The notes under the pieces: generated by a model | The model's input: only the letters and a program-made list of their open reading frames with translations | Databases searched by the model: none | Told to the model about the DNA's origin: nothing | Program-made: the position numbers and the translations under genes | Origin: DASVHS01 sp035468985 | GTDB taxonomy: Bacteria; Acidobacteriota; Thermoanaerobaculia; Gp7-AA8 | Reading direction: 5' to 3' | DNA: 64,000 nt | NCBI GenBank assembly: GCA_035468985.1 | Contig: DATISF010000010.1 | Location: forward strand, 15,950-79,949 | Shown here: one piece after another, positions 47,557-56,814 of the stretch | How the letters are laid out: each line of letters opens with the position of its first letter | How positions within the stretch are numbered: position 1 is the stretch's first letter

Positions 47557-48261
47557 ATGCGACGGCTCCTCCTTGCCCTCCTCATCGCCCCCGCTCTGCA
47601 CGCGGCCGAAGTGCGCGTCTTCGCGGCGGCCAGCCTCACGGACGCGCTGCGCGACATCGCCGCGCGGTACGAGCGCCTCTCTCCCGACCGCATCGTCGTG
47701 AATCTCGGCGGTTCGAGTCTGCTCGAGCGGCAGATCGAAGAAGGGGCACCTGCCGATCTCTTCCTCTCCGCGGACGAAGAGAAGATGGACCGGCTGCAGC
47801 GCCGCGGGTTGATCGATCGCAAGACGCGCGTGAGCGTCCTCTCGAACACGCTCGTCATCGTCGGCAAGCGCGACCTTCTGAATGCCCGGACCATCGCCAT
47901 CGCGGAGCCGTCGAGCGTGCCGGCCGGGATCTATGCGCGCGAATATCTGATGAGAACCGGCATCTGGGATCGCGTGAAGGCGAAGGTGATCCCGACCGAG
48001 AACGTGCGGGGAGCGCTCGCGGCGGTGGAGGCGGGAAATGCGGACTCGGCCATCGTCTACAGGACGGACGCGCTCATGGCGCGGCGGACGCGGATCGCAT
48101 ACGAGGTACCGCGCGCCGAAGGCCCGGCGATTTCCTATCCGTTCGCGGTGACCGCGAACGCGGAATCGCGCGATGCCGCGCGCAAATTCCTCGCCTATCT
48201 CACATCGAGGCCGGCTCTCGAGATCTTTCAGCGCTACGGGTTTCTGATCATTCATCGATGA
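47557..48261 (+). CDS. modA: Molybdate ABC transporter periplasmic binding protein
   Basis: 234 residues, signal peptide (LLLALLIAPALHAAE). Binding motifs VFAAASLTDALRDIA, NLGGSSLLERQIEEGAPADLFLSA split over two strands and the late SAIVYRTDA Tyr motif are those of ModA. Captures molybdate or tungstate. ATG 47557 has no ribosome-binding site because the candidate operator occupies that space. Overlaps modB by four bases. Confidence 0.95.
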   Translation: MRRLLLALLIAPALHAAEVRVFAAASLTDALRDIAARYERLSPDRIVVNLGGSSLLERQIEEGAPADLFLSADEEKMDRLQRRGLIDRKTRVSVLSNTLVIVGKRDLLNARTIAIAEPSSVPAGIYAREYLMRTGIWDRVKAKVIPTENVRGALAAVEAGNADSAIVYRTDALMARRTRIAYEVPRAEGPAISYPFAVTANAESRDAARKFLAYLTSRPALEIFQRYGFLIIHR

Positions 48262-48923
48262 GCGACTGGGCGATCGTCTGGTTCACCGTCCGCACCGCTG
48301 CGCTCGCGGCGACGCTCGTCCTTCCGTTCGGAGTGGCCGCGGCATGGGTGCTGGCCCGCAAACGCTGGCCCGGCAAAGCCGTCGCCGAGACGATCATCGC
48401 CTTGCCTCTGGTCATGCCGCCGGTGGCGACGGGCCTCATCCTCCTCAAGCTGTTCGGGCGCCGCGGCCCGATCGGCGCACTGCTGCACGACATCGGAATC
48501 GACGTCGTCTTCACCTGGCGCGCGGTGGTGCTGGCCATGATGGTGATGTCGTTCCCTCTTCTGGTGCGCGCATCGCGGATCGCATTCGAGGAGGTGCCCG
48601 TCCGGTTCGAGCAGATCGGCCGCACGCTCGGCGCGAGCGAGCCGCGCATTTTCTTCACGATCACACTTCCGCTGGCCGCGCGCGGCGTCATCGGCGGCGT
48701 GCTTCTCGCCTTCGCGCGATCGCTCGGAGAATTCGGGGCCACGATTCTCGTGGCCGGCAACATTCCCGGCCGCACCAGCACCGTTGCCGTGTCGATCTAC
48801 AACTTCGTGCAGCTCGGTCAGGACGATGCCGCTTATCGCCTGCTCCTCTTTTCGGTCGTCGTGGCCTTCGCCGCGGTGTGGACCGCGGAGGTGGTCAGCC
48901 GCCGGCGGAGCATCGCGCCATGA
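48258..48923 (+). CDS. modB: Molybdate ABC transporter permease
   Basis: 221 residues, five to six helices, with the EAA-type coupling loop QIGRTLGASEPRIFFTITLP and the family SLGEFGATILVAG motif. ATGA overlaps on both sides bind it translationally to modA and modC. Confidence 0.95.
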   Translation: MSDWAIVWFTVRTAALAATLVLPFGVAAAWVLARKRWPGKAVAETIIALPLVMPPVATGLILLKLFGRRGPIGALLHDIGIDVVFTWRAVVLAMMVMSFPLLVRASRIAFEEVPVRFEQIGRTLGASEPRIFFTITLPLAARGVIGGVLLAFARSLGEFGATILVAGNIPGRTSTVAVSIYNFVQLGQDDAAYRLLLFSVVVAFAAVWTAEVVSRRRSIAP

Positions 48924-49597
48924 GCGTGACGCTGCGCAACGTCATTCTGCCGCTCGCAGAATTCGATCTGGCGCTGACCGAGGAATTCGCGGCGAGGACC
49001 ACGGCCATCTGCGGACCGTCGGGCGCGGGAAAAACATCGCTGCTCGAGGTCATGACCGGATTGCGAAGACCACAAAGCGGTTCCGTGTCCATCGGACCGC
49101 GGGCCGTGTTCGATTCGGACCGGCACGTCGATCTGCCGCCGCGGCTGCGGCGCGTCGGGTACGTGCCTCAGGACGACACGCTGTTTCCGCATCTCTCGGC
49201 GCGGGGGAACATGCTCTACGGTGTCGTGCCGCCGTCCCGGCGGCCCGCGGGCCGGCCGGAGGCCGGCACGACACCGGAGCACGTCGAAGAAATTCTCGAG
49301 ATCGGCCCATTGCGCAACCGTTCCGTCCAGCGCCTTTCCGGAGGCGAGCGCAAACGCATCGCGCTCGCGCGCGCGCTGCTCAGCGGACCGGAGATCCTTC
49401 TGCTCGACGAGCCGCTGTCGGGAGTGCACGCCGAGCTCCGCGGCCGCGTGCTCGATTACCTCGCGCGAATCCGCGATGAATTCTCGATTCCGATCATCTA
49501 CGTGACGCACGAGATCGCCGAAGCATCGGCGTTGTGCGACGAAATCGTTTTCCTCGATCGCGGCCGCGTCATCCGTCGTGACATACTCACCGCGTGA
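48920..49597 (+). CDS. modC: Molybdate ABC transporter ATPase, no TOBE domain
   Basis: 225 residues. Walker A GPSGAGKTS, signature LSGGERKRIALARAL, Walker B ILLLDEPLSG and His switch YVTHEI are intact. The C-terminal molybdate-sensing TOBE domain of typical ModC is absent. About 18 residues between YG of the Q-loop region and EHVEEIL derive from a palindrome (49220-49275) inserted in frame. Overlaps modB and the TSUP gene by four bases. Confidence 0.93.
   Translation: MSVTLRNVILPLAEFDLALTEEFAARTTAICGPSGAGKTSLLEVMTGLRRPQSGSVSIGPRAVFDSDRHVDLPPRLRRVGYVPQDDTLFPHLSARGNMLYGVVPPSRRPAGRPEAGTTPEHVEEILEIGPLRNRSVQRLSGGERKRIALARALLSGPEILLLDEPLSGVHAELRGRVLDYLARIRDEFSIPIIYVTHEIAEASALCDEIVFLDRGRVIRRDILTA
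49220..49275. repeat. Palindromic insertion inside modC
   Basis: Perfect 12-bp ends GGTGTCGTGCCG/CGGCACGACACC around a GC-rich core with inner stem CCGCGGG-like symmetry. Translated in frame as a Pro/Arg-rich loop. Confidence 0.82.
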
Positions 49598-50427
49598 CGC
49601 CGCTGCTGTTCGTGCTGACGACCTTCGCCATCGCGCTGGTCGCCGGCATCCTGGGCTCTCTGCTCGGGCTCGGCGGCGGGATCATCGTCGTTCCCGCGCT
49701 CGCTCTCCTGCTGCACGTCGACATCCGCCTGGCCATCGGCGCATCGATCATCTCCGTGATCGCGACCTCGAGCGGCGCCGCCGCCGCGTACGTCCGGGAA
49801 CGCCTGACGAACCTGCGCGTGGCCATGTTCCTCGAGCTCGGCACGACCTCGGGTGCGATCACCGGGGCGTTCATCGCCGGCCTCATTCATCCGCGCTGGC
49901 TCTTCGTTCTCTTCGGAGCGGTTCTCGGATACTCGGCGCTGGCCATGCTCAGATCGAAAGTCGATCATCCGGCCGATGAAACCCATCCCTGGTCGCGTGC
50001 GTTGCGCCTCTCGAGCAGCTACTACGACGAGGTGCTCGACCGCGAGGTCCCGTACAAAGTGAAAAGCCCCGGCGTCGGACTGGTGCTCATGTACGGCGCC
50101 GGAACGATCAGCGGACTCCTCGGCGTCGGATCGGGAGCGCTCAAAGTGCCTGCCATGGACCTGGCCATGGGATTGCCGATCAAGGTCTCGACCGCGACGA
50201 GCAACTTCATGATCGGAGTGACCGCCGCGGCAAGCGCGGGGGTCTACTTTTCGCGCGGCCAGGTCGATCCGTTCATCGCCGCTCCGGTGGCCGTCGGCGT
50301 GCTCACCGGCGCGCTGTTCGGATCACGGCTGCTGCCGCGCATCGAGAATCGCGTCGTGCGCCGGCTGTTCGTGGCGGCGCTCATCATCATCTCGCTGCAG
50401 ATGCTCATCAAAGGAATCACCGGATGA
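49594..50427 (+). CDS. TSUP-family (TauE/SafE) anion transporter
   Basis: 277 residues, about eight helices, with the family N-terminal GSLLGLGGGIIVVPAL and the second-half repeat SGLLGVGSGALKVPAMDLA. TSUP proteins move sulfite, sulfonates or other organic/sulfur anions. GTG 49594 overlaps the modC stop (GTGA), tying it to the molybdate operon, which hints at an oxyanion role. Confidence 0.92.
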   Translation: MTPLLFVLTTFAIALVAGILGSLLGLGGGIIVVPALALLLHVDIRLAIGASIISVIATSSGAAAAYVRERLTNLRVAMFLELGTTSGAITGAFIAGLIHPRWLFVLFGAVLGYSALAMLRSKVDHPADETHPWSRALRLSSSYYDEVLDREVPYKVKSPGVGLVLMYGAGTISGLLGVGSGALKVPAMDLAMGLPIKVSTATSNFMIGVTAAASAGVYFSRGQVDPFIAAPVAVGVLTGALFGSRLLPRIENRVVRRLFVAALIIISLQMLIKGITG

Positions 50428-50795
50428 CTGAAACGATCATCAGCGCCATCCTCCGCATCGGCGTGCTCTTGAGCATCGCGTTGATCACGTTCGGCGTGAC
50501 GGTGACGTTCGTGCATCATCACGACTACTTCTCGTCGCGCCCCGCGCTCGGACAACTGATCGACGCCCATCAGAACTACACCGCATCCCTCGGCGCCGTG
50601 CTGCAGGGAACGCGCGAGATGCGCGGGCAGTCGATCATCATGCTCGGTGTGCTCGTGCTGATCGCCACGCCGGTCCTCCGCGTGGCGGCTTCGATCGCGC
50701 TTTTCTTCGCCGAGCACGACGCCCCGTACGTCGCAATCACCTCGGTGGTGCTCCTGTTACTGCTGCTCTCCTTCATGATCGGGGCCGCGGAGTGA
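50424..50795 (+). CDS. DUF1634 membrane protein
   Basis: 123 residues with three hydrophobic helices (IGVLLSIALITFGVTVTFV; SIIMLGVLVLIATPVLRVAA; SVVLLLLLLSFMIGAAE). DUF1634 genes commonly follow TSUP transporters and probably form a subunit. ATGA overlap with the TSUP gene; the last 39 bases overlap the convergent DUF190 gene. Confidence 0.9.
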   Translation: MTETIISAILRIGVLLSIALITFGVTVTFVHHHDYFSSRPALGQLIDAHQNYTASLGAVLQGTREMRGQSIIMLGVLVLIATPVLRVAASIALFFAEHDAPYVAITSVVLLLLLLSFMIGAAE

Positions 50796-51512
50796 CGATG
50801 GCTCAGAGCTCGCGCTGGCGTAGCGAACGACGGTCACATCCGACACCGCGATCATGCAGCCGCCGGTGACCATCGTTTCCAGCGCCGTGATCATGGCGTT
50901 GATCTTCTCTTCCTGGTCGACCATCGAGATCATGATCGGATCATCGCTGGAGAAGCCCAGCGTCTTGTGGCGGTGCAGCCGCTTCTGCGCGCCGTATCCC
51001 AGGATGCCGCGGTAGACGGTGGCGCCGGCGATGTCGAGCTGCGCGGCGCGTTTCACGATGGCCTCGTAAAGCGGAGCCCCTTCCCACTTATCGTTCTCGC
51101 CGATGTGCACGCGCAGCATCTTCGCCTTCCCGATCAGGCGCATGAGGTTCTCCTTTGCTTCGGCGGCCGGGACGGCAGCCGCTCCACTCGCGAACTTGAT
51201 GACGGTCGTGTCCTGCACTTCCACGAGCCCCTTCTGCACCATGTCGTAGACATCGGGCAGCACGCGATCGATCGACTCCGGTGTGTCGACGATCTCGATC
51301 CGCACGGGCAGATCCGTGGAGAGGTCCACGAGATTGATCGTGTGGATCGACCCGTGGCCCGTGAATCCCGCGATCCCGCGGGAGACCGTGGCCCCGGCCA
51401 GCCCGCGGTGCCGCAGAAGCTCGAGCAACGCGTTGTAGACCGTGCGGCCGTGCCACCGGTCCGATTCGTTGACGGTGATGACGAGGCGTTTGGCCGGTCC
51501 CGGTTTCAGCAT
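50757..51512 (-). CDS. DUF190 protein, two domains
   Basis: 251 residues holding two tandem DUF190 (GlnB-like fold) domains: RLVITVNESDRWHGRTVYNAL/GATVSRGIAGFTGHG split by a linker, then MLRVHIGENDKWEGAPLYEA and GATVYRGILGYG. DUF190 is often found beside crcB, as here (four bases apart). A fluoride-linked regulatory role is inferred from context. The last ~15 residues are antisense to DUF1634. Confidence 0.9.
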   Translation of the reverse strand: MLKPGPAKRLVITVNESDRWHGRTVYNALLELLRHRGLAGATVSRGIAGFTGHGSIHTINLVDLSTDLPVRIEIVDTPESIDRVLPDVYDMVQKGLVEVQDTTVIKFASGAAAVPAAEAKENLMRLIGKAKMLRVHIGENDKWEGAPLYEAIVKRAAQLDIAGATVYRGILGYGAQKRLHRHKTLGFSSDDPIMISMVDQEEKINAMITALETMVTGGCMIAVSDVTVVRYASASSEPSSLRGPDHEGEQQ

Positions 51513-51516
51513 TCCC

Positions 51517-51888
51517 TCACCTCCTCGCCAGCACGACGCCGAGTTGCACGGCGGCAAAGCCGGCCAGCACCGATCCCAGGACGTTCGCCAGGGCCATGCC
51601 CGTGGCGCCGGTCTCGGTCAGCCGCTGCGTCTCATATTCAAAGGTAGAGAAGGTCGTGTAGGCGCCGACGAACCCCGTGGCCACGAGCAGGCGCCAGAGC
51701 GGGTCGAGCGCGGTCCGTTCCGCGGCCAGGGTGGCGAAAAAACCGAGGATGAAGGAGCCGCTGATATTGATGAGGAAGGTGGCCAGGGGGAAATCGAAGC
51801 TCCAGAACCGGGCCACGAGGAGAGATACGCCGTACCGGGCCATGGCTCCCAGAGCTCCCCCGATGGCGACGACCCCCATCCGCAACAT
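51517..51888 (-). CDS. crcB: Fluoride channel CrcB/Fluc
   Basis: 123 residues, four helices. Family motifs GGALGAMARY, TFLINISGSFILG with the pore Asn, and GFVGAYTTFSTFEYE with the Phe box and central sodium region. Exports toxic fluoride passively. ATG 51888. No fluoride riboswitch consensus is visible in the 50 bases upstream. Confidence 0.95.
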   Translation of the reverse strand: MLRMGVVAIGGALGAMARYGVSLLVARFWSFDFPLATFLINISGSFILGFFATLAAERTALDPLWRLLVATGFVGAYTTFSTFEYETQRLTETGATGMALANVLGSVLAGFAAVQLGVVLARR

Positions 51889-51940
51889 AGATTGACGTCA
51901 ACGTTACCCGTCCGAGACGACATCCCGCAAGGGAGGCCCA
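51889..51940. promoter_or_regulatory. Divergent promoter region, crcB / efflux adaptor
   Basis: Contains the palindrome TTGACGTCAA (51893-51902) followed by CGTTAC, and GGGAGG before the adaptor ATG. The palindrome could be an operator or a -35 hexamer for the plus-strand gene. Confidence 0.4.
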
Positions 51941-53203
51941 ATGCTAGGAATCCAGCAACCCGGGTGGTTTCGCTCCGTATACAGGTTCGTCATGACGAGA
52001 AGAAAGACGACGATCATCATCGCCACCGCCGCCGTCCTCCTCGCGGGAGGAGCCACCGTCGGCCTCACCAGGCGCGACAAGAACGTCACTCCGGTGACCT
52101 TCGGCAAAGTGGAGCGGACGGACCTGACCAGTAAAGTCAGCGCGAACGGCCGCATCGACGCCAAGCGCAAGGTCGACCTCTCCGCGAACGTCATGGGGCA
52201 GATCATCAACCTCGCCGTGCGCGAAGGCGATCGCGTCAAGAAGAGCGATTTTCTGCTGCAGATCGATCAGAAGCAGCTGGCCGCGACCGCGCAGGGCGCC
52301 GCGGCATCCCTCCAGGCGCTTTTCTCTGACCGCGATGCCGCGCGCGCCAACGCCGCGGACGCCCAGCGCAACTACGATCGCGCCCAGAAGAACTACAACG
52401 ACAAGATCGTCCCGCTCGCCGACATGGAGCGAATGCGCTCGCTGCTCGATGCCGCGAACGCGAACGTCGCCGCCATCGAGCGCCGCATCGATCAGGCCCG
52501 CGCGAACCTCACCGCCGCGAACGACACGCTCTCCAAGACCACCATGCGCGCGCCGATGGACGGCATCGTCACCGCCCTGCCGGTCGAGGAAGGTGAAGTG
52601 GCCGTCATCGGCACGATGAACAACCCCGGCACGAAGCTCCTGACCATCGCCGACATGAGCGTGGTCGAGGCCGTGCTGGAGGTCGACGAAACCGACGTCC
52701 CGAGCGTCAAGATCGGACAGCACGCGAAGGTCACCATCGACGCCTATCCGAACAAGACGTTCGCGGGACTGGTCACGGAGGTGGCCTCGAGTCCGATCAC
52801 GCAGCCGGGACAACAGCTCGGTACGTCGCAGGCCGTGAATTTCGAAGTGAAGGTGCAGGTCGAGGCTCCGCCGGAGAGCGTCCGTCCCGGCTTTTCCTGC
52901 TCGGCGGACATCATCACCGGCACGCGCAGCAAGGCCCTGGCGATTCCGATCCAGGCGCTCGTCGTCCGCGAGAAGCAGGGCGGCGGTCAGGGCAAGCCGC
53001 AGGACGAGGAAGGCGTGTTCGTCAACGAAGGCGGCACGGCGAAATTCGCGCCCGTGAAGACCGGCCTCTCCGGCGATACGAACATCGAGATCGTCAGCGG
53101 CTTGAAAGAGGGACAGCAGATCGTGACCGGACCGTTCCGAGCGTTGAGAGAAATCAAAGACGGGTCGAAGGTCAAGCAACAGAAGGAAGAGAAGAAGAGC
53201 TAG
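51941..53203 (+). CDS. MacA/HlyD-type periplasmic adaptor
   Basis: 420 residues with one N-terminal membrane anchor (TTIIIATAAVLLAGGATVGL), biotinyl-lipoyl halves (NLAVREGDRVKKSDFLLQID and KTTMRAPMDGIVTALPVEEG), a long helical hairpin between them, and barrel domains after. Basic tail KQQKEEKKS. Partner of the two MacB-like permeases downstream. GGGAGG lies nine bases before ATG. Confidence 0.92.
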   Translation: MLGIQQPGWFRSVYRFVMTRRKTTIIIATAAVLLAGGATVGLTRRDKNVTPVTFGKVERTDLTSKVSANGRIDAKRKVDLSANVMGQIINLAVREGDRVKKSDFLLQIDQKQLAATAQGAAASLQALFSDRDAARANAADAQRNYDRAQKNYNDKIVPLADMERMRSLLDAANANVAAIERRIDQARANLTAANDTLSKTTMRAPMDGIVTALPVEEGEVAVIGTMNNPGTKLLTIADMSVVEAVLEVDETDVPSVKIGQHAKVTIDAYPNKTFAGLVTEVASSPITQPGQQLGTSQAVNFEVKVQVEAPPESVRPGFSCSADIITGTRSKALAIPIQALVVREKQGGGQGKPQDEEGVFVNEGGTAKFAPVKTGLSGDTNIEIVSGLKEGQQIVTGPFRALREIKDGSKVKQQKEEKKS

Positions 53204-53204
53204 C

Positions 53205-53310
53205 GGGATTCGGGGTTCGGAGTTCGGGGTTCGGGGTTCGGGAAAGCAACCCGATCTTCGAATCCCGAATCCCGAATCCCGAACCCCGAACCCCGAATCC
53301 CGAACCCCGC
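53205..53310. repeat. Inverted GGGATTC/GAATCCC arrays before the MacB-like gene
   Basis: Five forward units (53205-53240), a ~14-base spacer and eight reverse units (53255-53310). They can form a long hairpin within the operon. Ends three bases before ATG 53313. Confidence 0.95.
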
Positions 53311-53312
53311 AC

Positions 53313-54517
<1,205 letters not shown>

Positions 54518-54521
<4 letters not shown>

Positions 54522-55780
54522 TCCGCGAGAACGTGCGCTTCGCCCGCGGCGCGCTCGCCGCCCACAAGCTGCGATCGGCGCTGACCGTCCTCGGCATCGT
54601 CATCGGAGTGATGACCGTCATCGCCATGGTGTCGATCATCGAGGGCTTCAACAACAACGTGATCAAGGCCTTTCAGTCGTTCGGATCGACGCTCGTTCAG
54701 TTCCAGAAGTTCGATCCCCAGTTCGGACCGGGCAACAACAATCAGCAGCAGCAGAACCGGAAGAACCTGACTTACGAAGACGCCCTGGCGCTGAAGGCGC
54801 TCTGCCCTTCGATGGCTGCCGTATCGCCGGAGCGTTACTGGTTCGCCGGCGGCGGACCGAACGGAGGCCAGGGTGCGCCGGACGTCGTTTATCAACGGCA
54901 GGAGGCGACGCCCGACACGATGGCGGGAGTGACGCCCGACTATCCCGCCGCCAACCACCACTTCATCGGCGAGGGACGCTTCATCAGCGACGACGACATC
55001 CGCCGCAGCGCCAACGTGGTGGTCATCGGCTACTCGATCATGGAGACGCTGTTCCCGCGCGTCGACCCGATCGGCAAGGAAGTGGCGATCTCCGGCCGCA
55101 AGTACGAGGTCGTGGGCGTCATGGAGAGGCAGGGACCGCAGACGTTTTTCGAGTCGGTCGACTCACACGTCTATCTGCCCATCACGGCATTCGATCGCGA
55201 TTTCCCGTGGGTGAAGAAGGACATCGGCGTGAACATCGCCACGATCCCGCGCAAGCCGGAGTGGGTCGATCGCATCACTGAAGAAGGAACAGCCGTGCTG
55301 CGCGCGCGCCGCAAGGTGCCGTTCAACAAGCCCAACGACTTTGGCCTGCTCACGCCCGACAAGCTGATCGGAAACTTCCGCGCCATCACCGGCGGCATCA
55401 CGCTGGCGATGATCTTCATCTCGTCCATCGCGCTTCTGGTCGGCGGCGTGGGCGTGATGAACATCATGCTCGTCTCGGTCACCGAGAGGACGCGCGAGAT
55501 CGGTGTGCGCAAAGCGATCGGCGCGGTGCGCCGCGACATCGTCACGCAGTTCCTGACCGAGGCCATGACGCTGTCGGGGATCGGCGGAATCATCGGCGTG
55601 GCGGTGGGCCTCCTCATCTCACTCGTGGCACGCAAAGCCACCCCGCTTCCAGCCGAGACCCCGCTCTGGTCGATCATGGTCGGCCTGCTGGTGTCGATCT
55701 CCATCGGCCTGTTCTTCGGGATCTACCCGGCATACAAAGCGGCGAAGCTCGATCCGATCGAAGCGCTGCGGTACGAGTAG
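54518..55780 (+). CDS. MacB-like ABC permease (no ATPase domain), second
   Basis: 420 residues, paralogue of the previous gene: TM1 (LTVLGIVIGVMTVIAMVSII), periplasmic domain with a Gln/Asn-rich stretch (PGNNNQQQQNRKN) near residue 70, and the FtsX triad (GVGVMNIMLVSVTERTREIG, IAVRKAIGAV-like loop, AYKAAKLDPIEALRYE). The pair probably forms a heterodimer exporting lipids, peptides or drugs with the MacA-like adaptor. Confidence 0.9.
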
Positions 55781-55811
55781 CTGTCGAGCCGCCGGTTGAG
55801 CTCGCTGCGGT

Positions 55812-55833
55812 GAGCACAGCTTGTGCTTTTGTG
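55812..55833 (+). terminator. Possible weak terminator after the ABC permeases
   Basis: AGCACA, GCT loop, TGTGCT then TTTTG: a 6-bp stem with a four-T tail. Confidence 0.45.
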
Positions 55834-55853
55834 AATCACTGGAGGACACACCA

Positions 55854-56660
55854 GTGAGTCAGCATCTACGACACGTTTCCATTGTCGCGGTCCTGCTTCT
55901 GCTGGCCGGCGGCTGCGGTTCAGGCGGCCTCGGCATCGGCACGGGACAATCAATCTCTCTCGATCAGGAGTGGCAGCTCGGCGATCAGATGGCTGCGCAG
56001 GTCGCGCAGCAGGTTCGCTTCAACAACGATCCGGCCCTCAACGCGTACGTGAGGATGGTCGGCGAACGGCTGCATCGCGCCACGCCGCTGGCCGATCGGC
56101 CGTTCCACTTCTACGTTGTCGATGATCCGTCGGTCAATGCGTTCGCGATTCCCGGTGGCCACATCTACGTCAACAGCGGTCTGATCGCACAGGCCGACAG
56201 AGCGAACATGCTCGCCAGCGTGATGGCGCATGAGATGAGCCACGTCGTCGCGCGTCACGTGATCAAACAGGCTGAGCAGCAGCAAGCCATCGGTGCCATC
56301 GGCTCGATTCTCCTCGGCCAGAATCCGGGGATGCTGCAGCAGCTCGTGGCGCAGGTCCTGGCCGGCGGCGCGATGGCGCGATTCAGCCGCTCGGACGAAA
56401 AGCAGGCCGATGACATGGGCCTGCAGCTCATGGCCTCGGCGGGCTATGACCCGCACGGCATGCTGGACATGTTTCAGAAGCTCCTCGCGCTGCATCAGGG
56501 CGGCAACAGCGCCGTGGCGCGCTTTTTTGCCGATCACCCGGGCACAACCGATCGCATCCATGACATCGAGAACCGTCTGAACCAGATGGCCAGCGTCGGC
56601 GGAACGGTCGACGATCCGCAGTACCACTCGGCACGGCGCGAAGCCGGGCTGGGCGCCTAA
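55854..56660 (+). CDS. M48-family metalloprotease lipoprotein (BepA/YfgC-like)
   Basis: 268 residues from GTG 55854, which has GGAGG eight bases upstream. Lipoprotein signal (VLLLLAGGC), zinc motif MAHEMSHVVARH (HExxH) near residue 127, third-ligand region SRSDEKQADDMGLQLM, and GYDPHGMLDMF. Such proteases police outer-membrane protein assembly. No TPR domain, so it is shorter than E. coli BepA. Located between an ABC exporter and the decaheme operon; a role in quality control of the barrel is a guess. Confidence 0.92.
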   Translation: MSQHLRHVSIVAVLLLLAGGCGSGGLGIGTGQSISLDQEWQLGDQMAAQVAQQVRFNNDPALNAYVRMVGERLHRATPLADRPFHFYVVDDPSVNAFAIPGGHIYVNSGLIAQADRANMLASVMAHEMSHVVARHVIKQAEQQQAIGAIGSILLGQNPGMLQQLVAQVLAGGAMARFSRSDEKQADDMGLQLMASAGYDPHGMLDMFQKLLALHQGGNSAVARFFADHPGTTDRIHDIENRLNQMASVGGTVDDPQYHSARREAGLGA

Positions 56661-56676
56661 AAAGGGGCCGTCCCCC

Positions 56677-56707
56677 GCCGTCGCCGGGCTTTCTGCCCGG
56701 CGACGGC
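56677..56707. terminator. Strong hairpin downstream of the M48 gene
   Basis: Perfect 13-bp stem GCCGTCGCCGGGC/GCCCGGCGACGGC with loop TTTCT; no T-tract. Could be a terminator or an mRNA end-protecting structure separating the protease from the decaheme operon. Confidence 0.55.
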
Positions 56708-56785
56708 GTTGATACTTCCAAACACCCCTGTGTGACACACGCCAAGGGTGTCGGTTGTCACCGGCGTCCGGGTGCAGGGAGCGAA

Positions 56786-56813
56786 GAATTCCCCCAGGAC
56801 TAAGGAGGAATTC
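56786..56813 (+). promoter_or_regulatory. Hairpin that would mask the ribosome-binding site of the first decaheme gene
   Basis: GAATTCCCCC (56786-56795) can pair with GGAGGAATTC (56804-56813), ten positions with one C-A mismatch and an 8-base loop. The Shine-Dalgarno AGGAGG is in the right arm, two bases before ATG 56815. Confidence 0.6.
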
Positions 56814-56814
56814 A

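Noticed and set aside
51889..51951. Fluoride riboswitch before crcB
   Set aside because: The short leader lacks the conserved pseudoknot motifs I would expect; nothing convincing on the minus strand.
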